A stretch of 64,000 nucleotides of DNA from Parietichytrium sp. I65-24A. Lineage: Eukaryota > Sar > Bigyra > Thraustochytrida > Thraustochytriidae. The stretch spans positions 372,001-436,000 of the forward strand of contig BLSF01000019.1 in assembly GCA_012862575.1 (NCBI GenBank). Reading direction: 5' to 3'. The notes under the pieces were generated by a model. The model was not told the DNA's origin, did no database searches, and worked only from the letters and a program-made list of their open reading frames with translations. The translations under genes and the position numbers were made by a program. Below are positions 8,480-18,478 of this stretch, piece after piece. Position 1 is the first letter of the stretch. Each line of letters opens with the position of its first letter.

Positions 8480-11356
8480 TCAAGCCTCTGGTAGACTGCC
8501 GTTGTGCCCATTCGGCACCTGATCTGCAGAAGTCGGCCCGGACGTATTGACCGAGGAAGCAGAAAACCGTTTGTTCGCAAAGTTGTCGATGTCTTCCCCG
8601 GCGCCTGACGTCCCCGGGAGCAGTCGCAGACAATGGGCTAAATGACGAAGGTCCACTCGGACTTGACTCATCCCAATCCCCGTCTTGGGAGAGACCCCAG
8701 AGTAGAGCTCAGGAATCTTTTCATTAAAGAGCCCAAAAACCCTGGTGAAGACCAATTGAAGATGATCTGGAGGCAACGTTTTCGCAAGTGATCTGTGAAA
8801 ATTAGTAATCCCTTTGGTCAAGTGCAGGATGTATGCTTCCGGCTTGATGTCGCTCGGGGCGCGGGCGTCCCAGTCGACGTTTCGCATCATCATCTTGCAA
8901 CTCTCGTTGAGCCTCGACTCCATAATCTCAACAAATTTGTCGAATATACGATCTCTATGAGTCGTAAATTCAAGCTCGATCTGACCAAGCTGGAGCTCAA
9001 TCTGGCCCTTGTCTTTCTCGAAATGGCGTGACGCTTTCGGCAGACATGAGACCAGAATACTTGTCAATGTGGGCACCAACGAAATAACAATACAAACCGC
9101 CTGCGATGCAAACGCGAGCTCCCTTTGCGAGATCTTTTCCAACCCAGCAGTTTTGGTCGCCTCCAAACGCAAAACCAGTTTGTTGGACCTCTCGTTGAAC
9201 AAACGCAACAGCTCCATGAGGCTAGGCAAGCAAGCCGACGACAGCGAGAGTTGTTGTGCACATGCTAAATATTGCTCGAGGTATTCCAAGAATGGCCACA
9301 CAGCAAAGACAGTTTTGAAAGGTTTCCCAGATATGAGGACGTCTTTTGGGCGTCGCTTCTGACCTGGAGTGCTTGGCGTCCTCTGATGAGCCAACTTGTC
9401 GCTAGACTCTATCTGGCGTACGGTAGCGAGGCGGCCGGACACCAGCCTGTTAATGATGGTCTGAATTTCGCGAATCTCCTTCGGGTTATCGACGCCTTCC
9501 CAGATCTCCTGATCCAGGTACTTGAGTAAGGACCCCATGGCTTGCTCGTGTACGGTGGATAAAAATTTCTTAGCAGACATTCGCAAAGTCCCCTTCAGCT
9601 CGATTGAGGTGTTTGGAGTGCTCAGCTTCTCCACTTTGAGAGAAAACGCCCCTACAGTATCGTAAAGCTGCTTAAAGTCCACGAGCTGTACGGAGCGCTG
9701 ATCTTTGAGGCGCAGCAACAATAGTCGATGCACAGAGTTTTGCGACAACTTGCACACGTGGCATAGAATATCCTTGCTGGATGCGCGAAACTCGTCAAGC
9801 TCTGTGGACGAGGCTGGGCAAGTTGGGCTGTCCTCGCCGTCGCCCCCCGAAAGCTGCTCCAAGCACCTTGAAAATGCTTCATGGACGTGCGCAGCGCGTC
9901 TCATGACCATTTCGAAAGAGTCAAACACAAGTTTGAGGTATGACAGGAAGGCTTGCGGTGCAAGGGCAACAAGCTGCTCCGCAAGGGGCTTCTTCTCCTT
10001 CTCCTCGCCAGGTGCCCCCGCGCTGTGCCCATCCTCGTCAACCTTCACGGCTGACAGGGCTTCAGAAATGCTATTTTTGGCTGCTGAATGGATTTCAGCA
10101 ATGATTCGCTTATTGTACTGCGCTAGCACATCTTTCATCGGCGCATTCCGGGAGTTCAAGAGACCAATTACGATTGGCAAGAGCGCCTCCATCAGCGCCG
10201 AGCTGCTCTGTGCTTCAAGAGACTGCTCATCACCCTCCATAATCTCCTCCACAGCAAAGGCATCTTCTTCGCTCAAGGTCGCGCACACATCAACAAATTT
10301 ATTCGCTAACTGATCAATGATCATCTCCTCGTACTCGTTAATTTGGCGAGAGAGCGACCGAAGACTATGCACTTGTGCTAGCTCAGTGCTCAGCACAGAG
10401 CGAGCGTCCGCCAAAAGCCCCATTGCAGCCCCATAATCCCTGGAGGCGGAGAGCAATGCCTCAACGGTCGGTATAACTTGCTTCACGTCTCTGATCTTCG
10501 CCAAAAGGGCTTCAACCTGCTCCATATTGTGCTTTCGCCTCTTTCGCCGGAGTACCTCTAAATGGTTTTTCACCAAAGCCTCCTGAACGGTTTTGATATA
10601 CGAGCGCAGCTTGGATATGGTCGTGCAAGTGTCCGAAACATGCAAGTTGAGGACACTGAGATCGCTGAGAGCATTAAAAAACTGCTGTGCCTGAGATGTG
10701 GTTTGAGACCACAACGTGACCTCCACGAGGTCCAGCCAATCACTCAATTTTTCTTGCATCAAGTAGGCCGCATGCTTATTGCTCTCCTGATCCTCATCCA
10801 ATGAAACCACATATTTTTCTTGAAAAAACTTCTCTGGCACCTGCTGAAAGCAAACACGCAGCACGTCCTGCGAAGTTGCATTAGACTCCAAAGTACCACT
10901 CTGCCTCTCCACTGCGGCGGCAAGCCCTTTCGCCAGGTCTTCGGTCCTTCTGACCGAATCAGAGCTGTCAAATTCGGCGCTTTGTCTCCGCGACCCGAGA
11001 GTACTGCTGCTGCTCTTTTCCGCTCTACCCCCGCTGGTGCTCCGTCTACTTGACTCGAACTTTTTAACTAGTCTGCGGTACTTGGAAAGGTACTCGTCAA
11101 AGTCTTCTAGTGCGACCGGTGCTACCACCGATGGCAGCGGGAGCCCAGACTCCATCTCATCGCGCTCAAACATGGCCGTTAAGCTAGCAAACGGCGACCG
11201 CCAAGTGCTTTCTGTCTCCGTGAGCCCATTCAGCACAGACGAAAGGTTATGCCCCGCTTGCAAAGCACGCAAATGCTCGCGAACGTCATCCTGTATCTCC
11301 ATCTTCTCGCGGCCCAGTAGCGGCGTGCGATGCTTGCTTCCATTTTCACTCGCCAT
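8480..11356 (-). CDS. VPS54: VPS54, GARP tethering complex subunit
   Basis: A 958-residue protein with the VPS54 layout. An N-terminal CATCHR-type region contains PEKFFQEKYVVSLDED and QEKLSDWLDLVEVTLWSQ (about residues 190-240). The C-terminal Vps54 domain (about 690-880) contains VFAVWPFLEYLEQYL, LEFTTHRDRIFDKFVEIMES and NFHRSLAKTLPPDHLQLVF. VPS54 joins VPS51, VPS52 and VPS53 in the GARP complex, which tethers endosome-derived vesicles at the trans-Golgi network. The first 190 residues are low in conservation, with a serine-rich stretch. The ATG at 11356 is the first of the frame. Length agrees with family members (about 900-1000). It is convergent with the ssSPT-like gene. Confidence 0.9.
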   Translation of the reverse strand: MASENGSKHRTPLLGREKMEIQDDVREHLRALQAGHNLSSVLNGLTETESTWRSPFASLTAMFERDEMESGLPLPSVVAPVALEDFDEYLSKYRRLVKKFESSRRSTSGGRAEKSSSSTLGSRRQSAEFDSSDSVRRTEDLAKGLAAAVERQSGTLESNATSQDVLRVCFQQVPEKFFQEKYVVSLDEDQESNKHAAYLMQEKLSDWLDLVEVTLWSQTTSQAQQFFNALSDLSVLNLHVSDTCTTISKLRSYIKTVQEALVKNHLEVLRRKRRKHNMEQVEALLAKIRDVKQVIPTVEALLSASRDYGAAMGLLADARSVLSTELAQVHSLRSLSRQINEYEEMIIDQLANKFVDVCATLSEEDAFAVEEIMEGDEQSLEAQSSSALMEALLPIVIGLLNSRNAPMKDVLAQYNKRIIAEIHSAAKNSISEALSAVKVDEDGHSAGAPGEEKEKKPLAEQLVALAPQAFLSYLKLVFDSFEMVMRRAAHVHEAFSRCLEQLSGGDGEDSPTCPASSTELDEFRASSKDILCHVCKLSQNSVHRLLLLRLKDQRSVQLVDFKQLYDTVGAFSLKVEKLSTPNTSIELKGTLRMSAKKFLSTVHEQAMGSLLKYLDQEIWEGVDNPKEIREIQTIINRLVSGRLATVRQIESSDKLAHQRTPSTPGQKRRPKDVLISGKPFKTVFAVWPFLEYLEQYLACAQQLSLSSACLPSLMELLRLFNERSNKLVLRLEATKTAGLEKISQRELAFASQAVCIVISLVPTLTSILVSCLPKASRHFEKDKGQIELQLGQIELEFTTHRDRIFDKFVEIMESRLNESCKMMMRNVDWDARAPSDIKPEAYILHLTKGITNFHRSLAKTLPPDHLQLVFTRVFGLFNEKIPELYSGVSPKTGIGMSQVRVDLRHLAHCLRLLPGTSGAGEDIDNFANKRFSASSVNTSGPTSADQVPNGHNGSLPEA

Positions 11357-11559
11357 GATCTATCTGTATCGCCCGCTTGAGCGCAAGCCCTCGGCCTCCC
11401 AGCAACCCGCCTCCTCGTAGCCGACTTTACTTTGGCGCCACGCACGCGAGAGTGCGACTGCTCTCCCAACTCACGCCTCAACGCCCGGCAGCTTTATTTT
11501 TCAAATCCCGCACTGGAACTTGGTCGCTCTCAGTGTACTCAGTACGCAGCCGATGCGTC

Positions 11560-11590
11560 TGAATTCTGAATTCTGAACTCTGAATTCTGC
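11560..11590. repeat. AATTCTG tandem motif cluster
   Basis: Four near-perfect copies of GAATTCT/GAACTCT in a row. The same motif recurs singly or in small clusters near 1503, 6658, 6955, 14089, 30100, 53806 and 59261-59325, always outside genes. Confidence 0.7.
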
Positions 11591-12549
11591 TCTTACCAGT
11601 GTTTGCTGTGGGCAGTGGGGATGACTGGGATGACGAGCTTTGGCGAACAGAGAACGGTCAGGTCAGGCCCTCCTCTCGCGCGATGCGCGGATCGCTTTCG
11701 CACTGCGAGGGCGCAAAGCGGGGTTGTTTAAGCGTTTAAATAATATTACGTGCGCAGGGCCAGCGAGGACACCCATACGTACGCGCACGAGACGTGCTTC
11801 CTGTGGTGGAGCTGTTGAGATAGCCAAGATAGCCCACTGACTTGGGATACGGAAAAAAACAATCCTTCAATGGGTTCGATCTCGGGTTACTACGGTGAGG
11901 CGATAATTGTTTCCATAACAGATAAGCTTCGTATAGCACCCCTAAACAAGACACTTGCATCGACTCGCTTAATGAACTACTAGTAGTAGGAGTATAATCT
12001 CGAGTTCCACAACTCAGATGACAGACATTGACAGACCATTTTTTATCGACGAAACAACACTTGTATATCTTAAAGCTCTTGACGACACCGGAATCGGACC
12101 GCTTTGTCACAAGCCATTCATCTCAGGCTCGACTCGGCTCATTTACAAACCTCAAGGAAAAAGAAAGGAAGTAAAAAAGTTTAGCCCATCGAATTTCACT
12201 CCAATCTCCCCGAAATGCATTTGGCGATGTCTGATTACACCCCACATCTACTTACTTCCATAACACTCGGCCTACTCTGGCTAATTTCTCACGGGACTAT
12301 TGTGGCGGTGACTACCACAGCAATAGCGCATTGACTAGCAGTCGACGCCAGGGACAGCGTGAACGCGTGCACACTCGCACATTCCGTACTCACAGTCAGT
12401 GTCAATACGACGAGGCTTATGAAATCTTATGAATCATGAATGATGTAAAACTAGGAGCGTGAAACATCGAGATGTGTTCCAACTTTTACATGTCTTTGGT
12501 CGGAAATGCACGAGCGTGAGTCACAGAGCTCAGAATAGCTGGTTGGTGC

Positions 12550-12595
12550 AGAGGTCGGAGGTCAGAGGTCAGAGGTCGGAGGTCAGAGGTCAGAA
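12550..12595. repeat. AGGTC-based heptamer repeat
   Basis: Six tandem 7-bp units alternating between GGTCAGA and GGTCGGA. The tract ends about 64 bp before the start codon of the RCC1-like gene, so it may sit in its leader or core promoter. Confidence 0.8.
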
Positions 12596-12658
12596 TCGTT
12601 TGCGTAGCGGCGAGGAGCAGACGCACATGCACCAAAGCGGAAAGTGGAAGAAAGCAGC

Positions 12659-13687
12659 ATGGTAGGACGCCGGAGACGGGACGCACGAGGTTCACTGCTC
12701 GCTGCAGTGGCGTTTGTGGTGCTGTGGGTGGCAGCAGCAGGGCTCGAGCCACCTGAGTCTGCAGAGAACTTGCCAGTAAGCTGGGACGAGGCTGCAGTGT
12801 CGGAGAGGGTCGAGAAGCTGGGCGGGAGAATTGGTCGCCCGGTGGATGCACATGGAAGCCTGCTTGCGGACTGGCCGGTGGAAGCACTGGATGGGAGGAG
12901 GTTTGTTGTCAACCCAACGGCGAAGGTGGCTCTTGTGGCATCCAATCCCTTCGCAATTGCAATTTTGCTTGAAGATGGCTCAGTCATTGCTTTTGGGGAG
13001 CCCAGCTGCGGAGGAGACAGCAGCTCCGTCGCAGAGTCCCTCGCCGACAATGTGGTATACATTGCATCTACAGGAGGTGCTTTCGCAGCGCTCAAACGAG
13101 ATGGCTCTGTGGTGAGCTGGGGCATGGGGATTCTGGGAGGCAACTCCTCTTTTGTGGCACACAATATCTCAACGGGAGTGCAACACTTGTACGCAAACTA
13201 TCGCGCATTTGCCGCTCTCAAGAGCGACGGGAGCGTGGTAACATGGGGCCTCTCAAATGGGGGCGGCTCGGTGAATGGGCAGGCATCCCGCTTGAAGTCG
13301 GACGTCGTCGCCATTGTGCCTTCCAGAAGGGCTTTTGCTGCCCTGAAAAGGGACGGCTCGGTCATTGCTTGGGGGGATCCGCACTCCGGAGGCAGGGTGA
13401 ATCCTAGCCTTGTTTTGGAAGGCGTCATTAATGTTGTTGCTACCACCTACGCGTTTGCCGCTTTGCACTCGGATGGGTCGGTGAACTGCTGGGGAGATGC
13501 TCAGCTCGGAGGAAACTGTTTTGCGCAAAGAACATTTCTCTCCTACGGAGTTTCGATGTTGGAGGCCATCTCAGAGACATGTTTCCAGGCAACTAAAACT
13601 GATTTATCGACGATTCGTTGGGGAAAGGCATGCCCACACCCTGATGAAGACATTCGATTGAGAGGGTCATTCCTTTCCTCGAGCTAG
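12659..13687 (+). CDS. Secreted or membrane-anchored RCC1-like repeat protein
   Basis: A 342-residue protein. After four arginines at the N-terminus, residues 10-27 form a hydrophobic stretch (signal peptide or signal anchor). From about residue 95 to 330 there are six repeats of about 40-50 residues built on AFAALKRDGSVVSWG followed by GG. This is the RCC1-type beta-propeller blade in the loosely conserved form common in protists. The first and last copies are degenerate (AIAILLEDGSVIAFG; CFQATKTDLSTIRWG). Six blades would be enough for a propeller. The signal makes an extracytoplasmic location likely, so it is not the nuclear Ran exchange factor. The partner is unknown. The ATG at 12659 places the signal directly at the N-terminus. 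Confidence 0.75.
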   Translation: MVGRRRRDARGSLLAAVAFVVLWVAAAGLEPPESAENLPVSWDEAAVSERVEKLGGRIGRPVDAHGSLLADWPVEALDGRRFVVNPTAKVALVASNPFAIAILLEDGSVIAFGEPSCGGDSSSVAESLADNVVYIASTGGAFAALKRDGSVVSWGMGILGGNSSFVAHNISTGVQHLYANYRAFAALKSDGSVVTWGLSNGGGSVNGQASRLKSDVVAIVPSRRAFAALKRDGSVIAWGDPHSGGRVNPSLVLEGVINVVATTYAFAALHSDGSVNCWGDAQLGGNCFAQRTFLSYGVSMLEAISETCFQATKTDLSTIRWGKACPHPDEDIRLRGSFLSSS

Positions 13688-14994
13688 ATGCTATGATGTT
13701 TTGATTTGTAATCTGCTTTGGTTTCGCGATTTGATTAATATACTCCGATGTGCCTCCGAAAGCTAGAGTTTTCAAGTTGGCACTTAATTAAATCCGCATT
13801 TGTTTCTCTTAATTTTCGATCTTATGTTGGGCGCCTGAGCCTTTTTCCCTGATAGTGCATGGCGCGTATTGTCCTTTCAAGATACGATAGATTTGTGGTT
13901 CATGCCCCCGGAGCGCCAGCAAAAGCTATCGGAAACATGACATTGTGACCTCCACCCATATCAACTTGGCACGAATTGAGTCGCCTCTTACGTGGACACC
14001 TTGCGCACGGAATTCGGAATGTTTGGGATGAGCTCAGAAGCTCGAGAGGACAGCATCCGCTCTGAGCGTAGGGAGCATTCATTTCCAAAATTCTGAATTC
14101 AATAATAAAGAAAAGCTGACACGGCAACACAAAACTGCGCTTAATAAAAGAGCTTGCGCCGAGGCAAGCTCGGCACCAGAGTTCTGGAACCGTGCACGCA
14201 TGCGCTGCATCCCCAGATCGCCGTGTGAATTTTCAAAACAGCGAAAGGCTGATTGCCTCTTCCAAACATTGTTGCTGTCCCGATCATCCCCTGAAACGCT
14301 GCGTCAGTGTACAATTTCAAGCGTCTCGAACAATGGCCAAGCGATGCTCTTCCAAATTCCACAACCTTCTTGCCAGTACCTAACAATAGAGTACCGGTTA
14401 CTAGCCCGTTGTTCGCGAACAGCTCCTCAGGAAATATCCATTCTATAGGTCAGCAGCGAGCACCCGAATCCCATGGGGCAGCCCACACCTGCGAGACCGC
14501 TCTAGCTCTCCCCTATTACTTTAGCCTATACAGCCACTTGTGAGGGACCACGCCGCTACATTCGCTACTTCCACAGATAAGAAACTGCGCTAGCATTCAG
14601 TAGTCTCCGCTTAACCCCGTCTCTCCCGTCTCACAAAGCTCCCCAAAGTGGAACTAATACTCTGCGTACGTACTTCCACTGAGAGGGTGAGTAGCTAACG
14701 GCCGACTATCATAAACGATAGGTATCACGGAGGAACAAAACCATTCTCGCTAGCTAACTAGCAGCGAGTGAGTGAGTGGAAGCAAAAGTGAAATTGCGCG
14801 CACTCCTATCTCAGATCGCTCAGAGCTTGCCGAGAAGCAAGTGGCTCCCCTCACAGATCCTCACAGTGTCACAGACTCACAGTGTCACAGTCTCAGTGTG
14901 TCAGCGCTTCTCGTTGTGTCGGAGCGTCAGTGTCTCAGCGTGCTGCAGACCCCGAACTCCGAGAGCCGGGGAGTGTAGCGAAGAGTTGGTGCCA

Positions 14995-15044
14995 GTGCGT
15001 GGTGCGTGGTGCGTGGTGCGTGGTGCGTGGTGCGTGGTGCGTGT
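14995..15044. repeat. GTGCGTG heptamer repeat
   Basis: About seven perfect copies of a 7-bp GTGCGTG unit, ending 53 bp before the copper ATPase ATG. Followed directly by a second, unrelated heptamer array. Confidence 0.85.
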
Positions 15045-15050
15045 GGCGTT

Positions 15051-15092
15051 GGAGAAAGGAGAAAGGAGAAAGGAGAAAGGAGAAAGGAGGAG
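15051..15092. repeat. GGAGAAA heptamer repeat
   Basis: Six copies of the purine-only unit GGAGAAA, ending about 5 bp before the copper ATPase start codon. It most likely lies in the 5' leader. Confidence 0.85.
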
Positions 15093-15097
15093 GGGCG

Positions 15098-18000
15098 ATG
15101 AGCAGCAAGGAGGTGACGCTGAGCGTGGAGGGCATGACGTGCAGCTCGTGCTCGCGGACGGTGGACAACGCGCTGCGCAAGGTGGAGGGCGTGAGAGAGT
15201 GCTCCGTTGACGTGCTGGGGAACAAGGCGGTGGTGTCCGCGGCGGAGGCGGTGAACGAGGATGAACTGGTGGACGCGGTGGAGGCGTGCGGGTTTGATGC
15301 GCAGGTGCTCAAGGTGACTCGCGCCGCGCGACAGAGGATGGTGGCCGACTTTCATCTGCAGGGACTCACATGCTCATCCTGTGTGGCGTCCGTGAGCAAG
15401 TGCGTATCGATGCTGCCTGGCGTGGAGGTCGAGACCATCAAAGTGGTCCTGTTCCCGGAGAGCTCGCTGCACCTGGAGTTTGATCCAGAGTTGCTCTCTG
15501 AGGAGCAGATCATCTCGGAGGTGGAGAGCATCGGATTTGAAATCCAGCTAAAGAGCAGCCACATGAGCGGTGCCACCTCAGACAGTGTTAGACAGATCAT
15601 TCTCCGTGTGGAGTCCCACGTGAACTTTGCAGCTGAGGTGCTGCTCTCTCACGCTCATGTAGACCAAGTGCAGGTGCTTTCCAGCACTGAGGCGAAGGGA
15701 AAGGAGAGTCGTTGTTGGCCACTCCCCAAGGGCAAGGGCAGCCTTGTTTCTCACTCCAGCGCAGAAAGCGCCCTTATTGGCAGCTCAGCCCGTAGTCCCG
15801 AGGGTGGCCTCATCAAGCTCAGTTTCAACGAGGAGCGAATCCCTCCGCGAGACTTGCTGCGTTGGCTCGACCTCAAATTATCTGAAGCGCGGGTAGACGT
15901 CGGATCGATCGAACTGGAAACTCTGTTGGGATTTGCGAGTAGCGTTCAAGCTTCGGATGGGCGAAAGTCGAACGAAATTGCCAAGTGGAGGAGCTCATTC
16001 GTGCAATCTTTGGCGCTCTCTTTGCCTATCTTTCTTCTGGCGATGGTATTTGCCAATATATCGGCGACAGCGCACTACATTCATTCAGTTGCGTTTTGGG
16101 GAATCACCTGGGAGGAGTTCTTTTGCTGGCTCCTGGCCACCCCCGTACAATTTTATTACGGTGCCAGATTTTACCGAGAGACCTTCTTCGCATTGAAAAC
16201 TGGCATTTTGGGGATGTCTGTCCTGATTGCACTGGGCACAACGGCAGCTTACGGGTACTCCGTGTTTGTTGTTCTGTACAATGCTATCGAGGATCCAGAA
16301 CATAGGTTAATGCAAGCATTTGAAAGCAGTGCGCTCCTGATTACGTTTGTGCTCCTCGGCAAGTATCTTGAAGCTAAAGCTAAAGCCAATACTTCTCGCG
16401 CTATAAGCAACCTTGCAAAACTCTCCCCAGACTCTGCTTGCCTGCTTGGAACAATGGAAAATGGCGGCGTGAAAATGCTTCCTGTCGAGGAGATTATTCC
16501 TCTAGGGCTTGTACAGCGGGGGGACATCTTGCTGGTCAAGTCTGGCGAGAAGGTTCCCTCAGATGGAGTTGTATTTTCGGGCACATGCACAGTGGATGAG
16601 TCCATGATCACTGGCGAGTCTAGGGCAATCTCAAAGTCGTCTGGAGACAAGATTATTGGCGGCACGATCAACTTGGAGGGTGCGGTGCAAATGCATGTGC
16701 TGGCAACCGGGGATAACACCGCCCTTGCACAGATCATTCGGCTTGTGGATGAGGCTCAGGGTTCCCGGGCTCCCATCCAAGCTTTTGCGGATCACATTGC
16801 CTCCAGATTTGTTCCTGCAGTTGTGCTTCTCAGCGTGAGTACCATGGTGATATGGTCCGTCCTCTTTGCATCCGGGGCGCTAGACACCGTCAAGCAGAGC
16901 TGGCCATACTCTGAGCGCGGCTTCAACGATTACACGTTTGCTCTTTTGAATGCTATTTCTGTTCTTGTGATTGCATGCCCTTGCGCCCTTGGCCTCGCAA
17001 CCCCGACGGCAGTCATGGTTGGAACCGGTATTGGTGCCAAACAAGGTATTCTCATTAAAGGTGGAGAGCCGCTTGAGCTCGCGGTTAAGGTAACTGCGGT
17101 CGTCTTTGACAAAACCGGGACCCTTACGATCGGCTCGCCTCAGGTGGCAGACATTATGCTGCTTGGCTCGACGTTAGAGGAGTACCCGTTCTCGCGCGAG
17201 ATGAGTAAAGGCGCAAGGAAAGGCGCTTCCAAACGTCTCTCTGAATCTGCAAGGACACGTGAGGCAACGATTCGAAATGTGCTCTTCTTTGCAGCTTGTG
17301 CAGAACAAAATAGCGAGCACCCACTAGCCAAAGGAATTTTGGCGAAGGCCCGAGAGTATGGAATTGGGGGTCCAGACGCAGAGATTCCACTGGAGCCAGC
17401 TGAGGATTTTGTGAGTGAGGCTGGCAAGGGCATCAAATGCGTTGTTCGAGGGCACACCGTGCATATTGGGAACCGCAAGTCACAGGCCAAATCGGTTGAC
17501 ATTAGAGACGGGACCTTTGACGCAATGGAGTTTTTGGAAAAAAAGGGCCAGACTGCCGTTGTAGTTTCAATTGACCAAAAAACAGAGGCTGTCATTGGCC
17601 TAATTGATCAAGCCAAAGACGAAGCGGAGTTGACCGTGAATGTTCTTCAAAGCTTTAATAAGTTAAAGGTGTACATGCTCACTGGAGACAACCATCTCAC
17701 GGCGCAAGGAATTGCGCAGGAAATCGGCATCGCTCCTGAAAACGTGATCGCCGACGTCTTGCCCTCTGGTAAAGTGGACTGCATCAAGAGACTGCAACAA
17801 GCTGGTGAGAAGGTGGCGTTCATCGGCGATGGGGTGAATGATTCTCCAGCATTGGCTCAAGCTGATATTGGTTTTGCAATTGGCGCAGGAACCGACGTTG
17901 CAATCGAAGCAGGCGGGATAGTTCTGGTGAACTCCAAGCTGACTGACGTGATCGTGGCGCTCCACCTATCAAAGGTTGTGTACACCCGCATCAAGCTCAA

Positions 18001-18478
18001 TTTTCTCTGGGCTCTGGGATACAACACACTCGCGATCCCTTTCGCTGCTGGTGTTTTTTACCCACTCATCCACATGTCCTTGCCGCCTTTCGCCGCGGCC
18101 CTCGCGATGGCGTTTTCGTCAATTTCGGTTCTCATTTCTTCGCTTCTTTTAAATTGGTACAAGCCCCCACGTCTCGAAAAAGTGTATGGGCGAAAGCTGC
18201 GAGAAGGGAAGCTTGGTTTGGAGGAAGTTAAGATCGTCGACGGGTCAGGCAACGAAGCCGTTGTTGTTGTTCAATGCAGGAGCATGCAAGAAGGCGGCAA
18301 ATGTTGCTGTTCGAAGGAAACTTGCGCCTGCCATCCTTGCGAGGAGCATGGCAATGGAACTTCGGAAGCCACGAAACTTTTATCGAATGCACCCACCATG
18401 TCTCCGGGTTGTCACAGTCAGTGGGGTAAACGCTGTGGATGTGGCGAAGTTTGCCCATGTGACGGTTGCCAGCACTAG
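15098..18478 (+). CDS. P1B-type copper-transporting ATPase
   Basis: A 1126-residue heavy-metal P-type ATPase, P1B-1 (Cu+) class. Two HMA domains carry GMTCSSC (Cys15/Cys18) and GLTCSSC (Cys92/Cys95); a third HMA-like stretch at about 155-260 lacks CxxC. Core motifs are all present: TGES at 505, CPC at 627-629 in the sixth transmembrane helix, DKTGT with the phosphorylated Asp671, SEHPLA near 739 and GDGVNDSP at 910. Family knowledge predicts Cu+ export into the secretory pathway or a plastid. The last 59 residues hold 12 cysteines in CCC, CxC and CxxC pairs, like a small metallothionein, which is unusual for this class. I took the ATG at 15098, just before the first HMA domain. The frame runs open further upstream but only through tandem repeats. 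Confidence 0.93.
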   Translation: MSSKEVTLSVEGMTCSSCSRTVDNALRKVEGVRECSVDVLGNKAVVSAAEAVNEDELVDAVEACGFDAQVLKVTRAARQRMVADFHLQGLTCSSCVASVSKCVSMLPGVEVETIKVVLFPESSLHLEFDPELLSEEQIISEVESIGFEIQLKSSHMSGATSDSVRQIILRVESHVNFAAEVLLSHAHVDQVQVLSSTEAKGKESRCWPLPKGKGSLVSHSSAESALIGSSARSPEGGLIKLSFNEERIPPRDLLRWLDLKLSEARVDVGSIELETLLGFASSVQASDGRKSNEIAKWRSSFVQSLALSLPIFLLAMVFANISATAHYIHSVAFWGITWEEFFCWLLATPVQFYYGARFYRETFFALKTGILGMSVLIALGTTAAYGYSVFVVLYNAIEDPEHRLMQAFESSALLITFVLLGKYLEAKAKANTSRAISNLAKLSPDSACLLGTMENGGVKMLPVEEIIPLGLVQRGDILLVKSGEKVPSDGVVFSGTCTVDESMITGESRAISKSSGDKIIGGTINLEGAVQMHVLATGDNTALAQIIRLVDEAQGSRAPIQAFADHIASRFVPAVVLLSVSTMVIWSVLFASGALDTVKQSWPYSERGFNDYTFALLNAISVLVIACPCALGLATPTAVMVGTGIGAKQGILIKGGEPLELAVKVTAVVFDKTGTLTIGSPQVADIMLLGSTLEEYPFSREMSKGARKGASKRLSESARTREATIRNVLFFAACAEQNSEHPLAKGILAKAREYGIGGPDAEIPLEPAEDFVSEAGKGIKCVVRGHTVHIGNRKSQAKSVDIRDGTFDAMEFLEKKGQTAVVVSIDQKTEAVIGLIDQAKDEAELTVNVLQSFNKLKVYMLTGDNHLTAQGIAQEIGIAPENVIADVLPSGKVDCIKRLQQAGEKVAFIGDGVNDSPALAQADIGFAIGAGTDVAIEAGGIVLVNSKLTDVIVALHLSKVVYTRIKLNFLWALGYNTLAIPFAAGVFYPLIHMSLPPFAAALAMAFSSISVLISSLLLNWYKPPRLEKVYGRKLREGKLGLEEVKIVDGSGNEAVVVVQCRSMQEGGKCCCSKETCACHPCEEHGNGTSEATKLLSNAPTMSPGCHSQWGKRCGCGEVCPCDGCQH

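Larger units (their letters stand above)
11357..12658. other. Divergent intergenic region between VPS54 and the RCC1-like gene
   Basis: No supported gene. It holds a cluster of AATTCTGA motifs at about 11562-11589, a long A/T-richer section at 11700-12300 and a GAGGTC/GGAGGTC tandem tract at 12550-12595 shortly before the RCC1-like gene. Promoters of both flanking genes must lie here. Confidence 0.5.
13688..15097. other. Intergenic before the copper ATPase
   Basis: No supported gene. An AATTCTGAATTC motif lies near 14089. A TAG/CTA-dense island without open frames covers about 14540-14770, with CTAGCTAACTAG near 14752 and a TACCGGTTAC near 14393. A CACAGT-rich run spans about 14862-14900. 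Two heptamer tandem repeats lie directly ahead of the ATPase start and are listed separately. Confidence 0.5.

Noticed and set aside
11865-11895. GGGTTCGATCTCGGG resembling a tRNA B box
   Set aside because: The flanking bases do not pair as a T stem and no A box is present.
14882-15097. 72-residue N-terminal extension of the copper ATPase
   Set aside because: It reads through two heptamer arrays as repetitive peptide, and the ATG at 15098 fits the HMA domain start.
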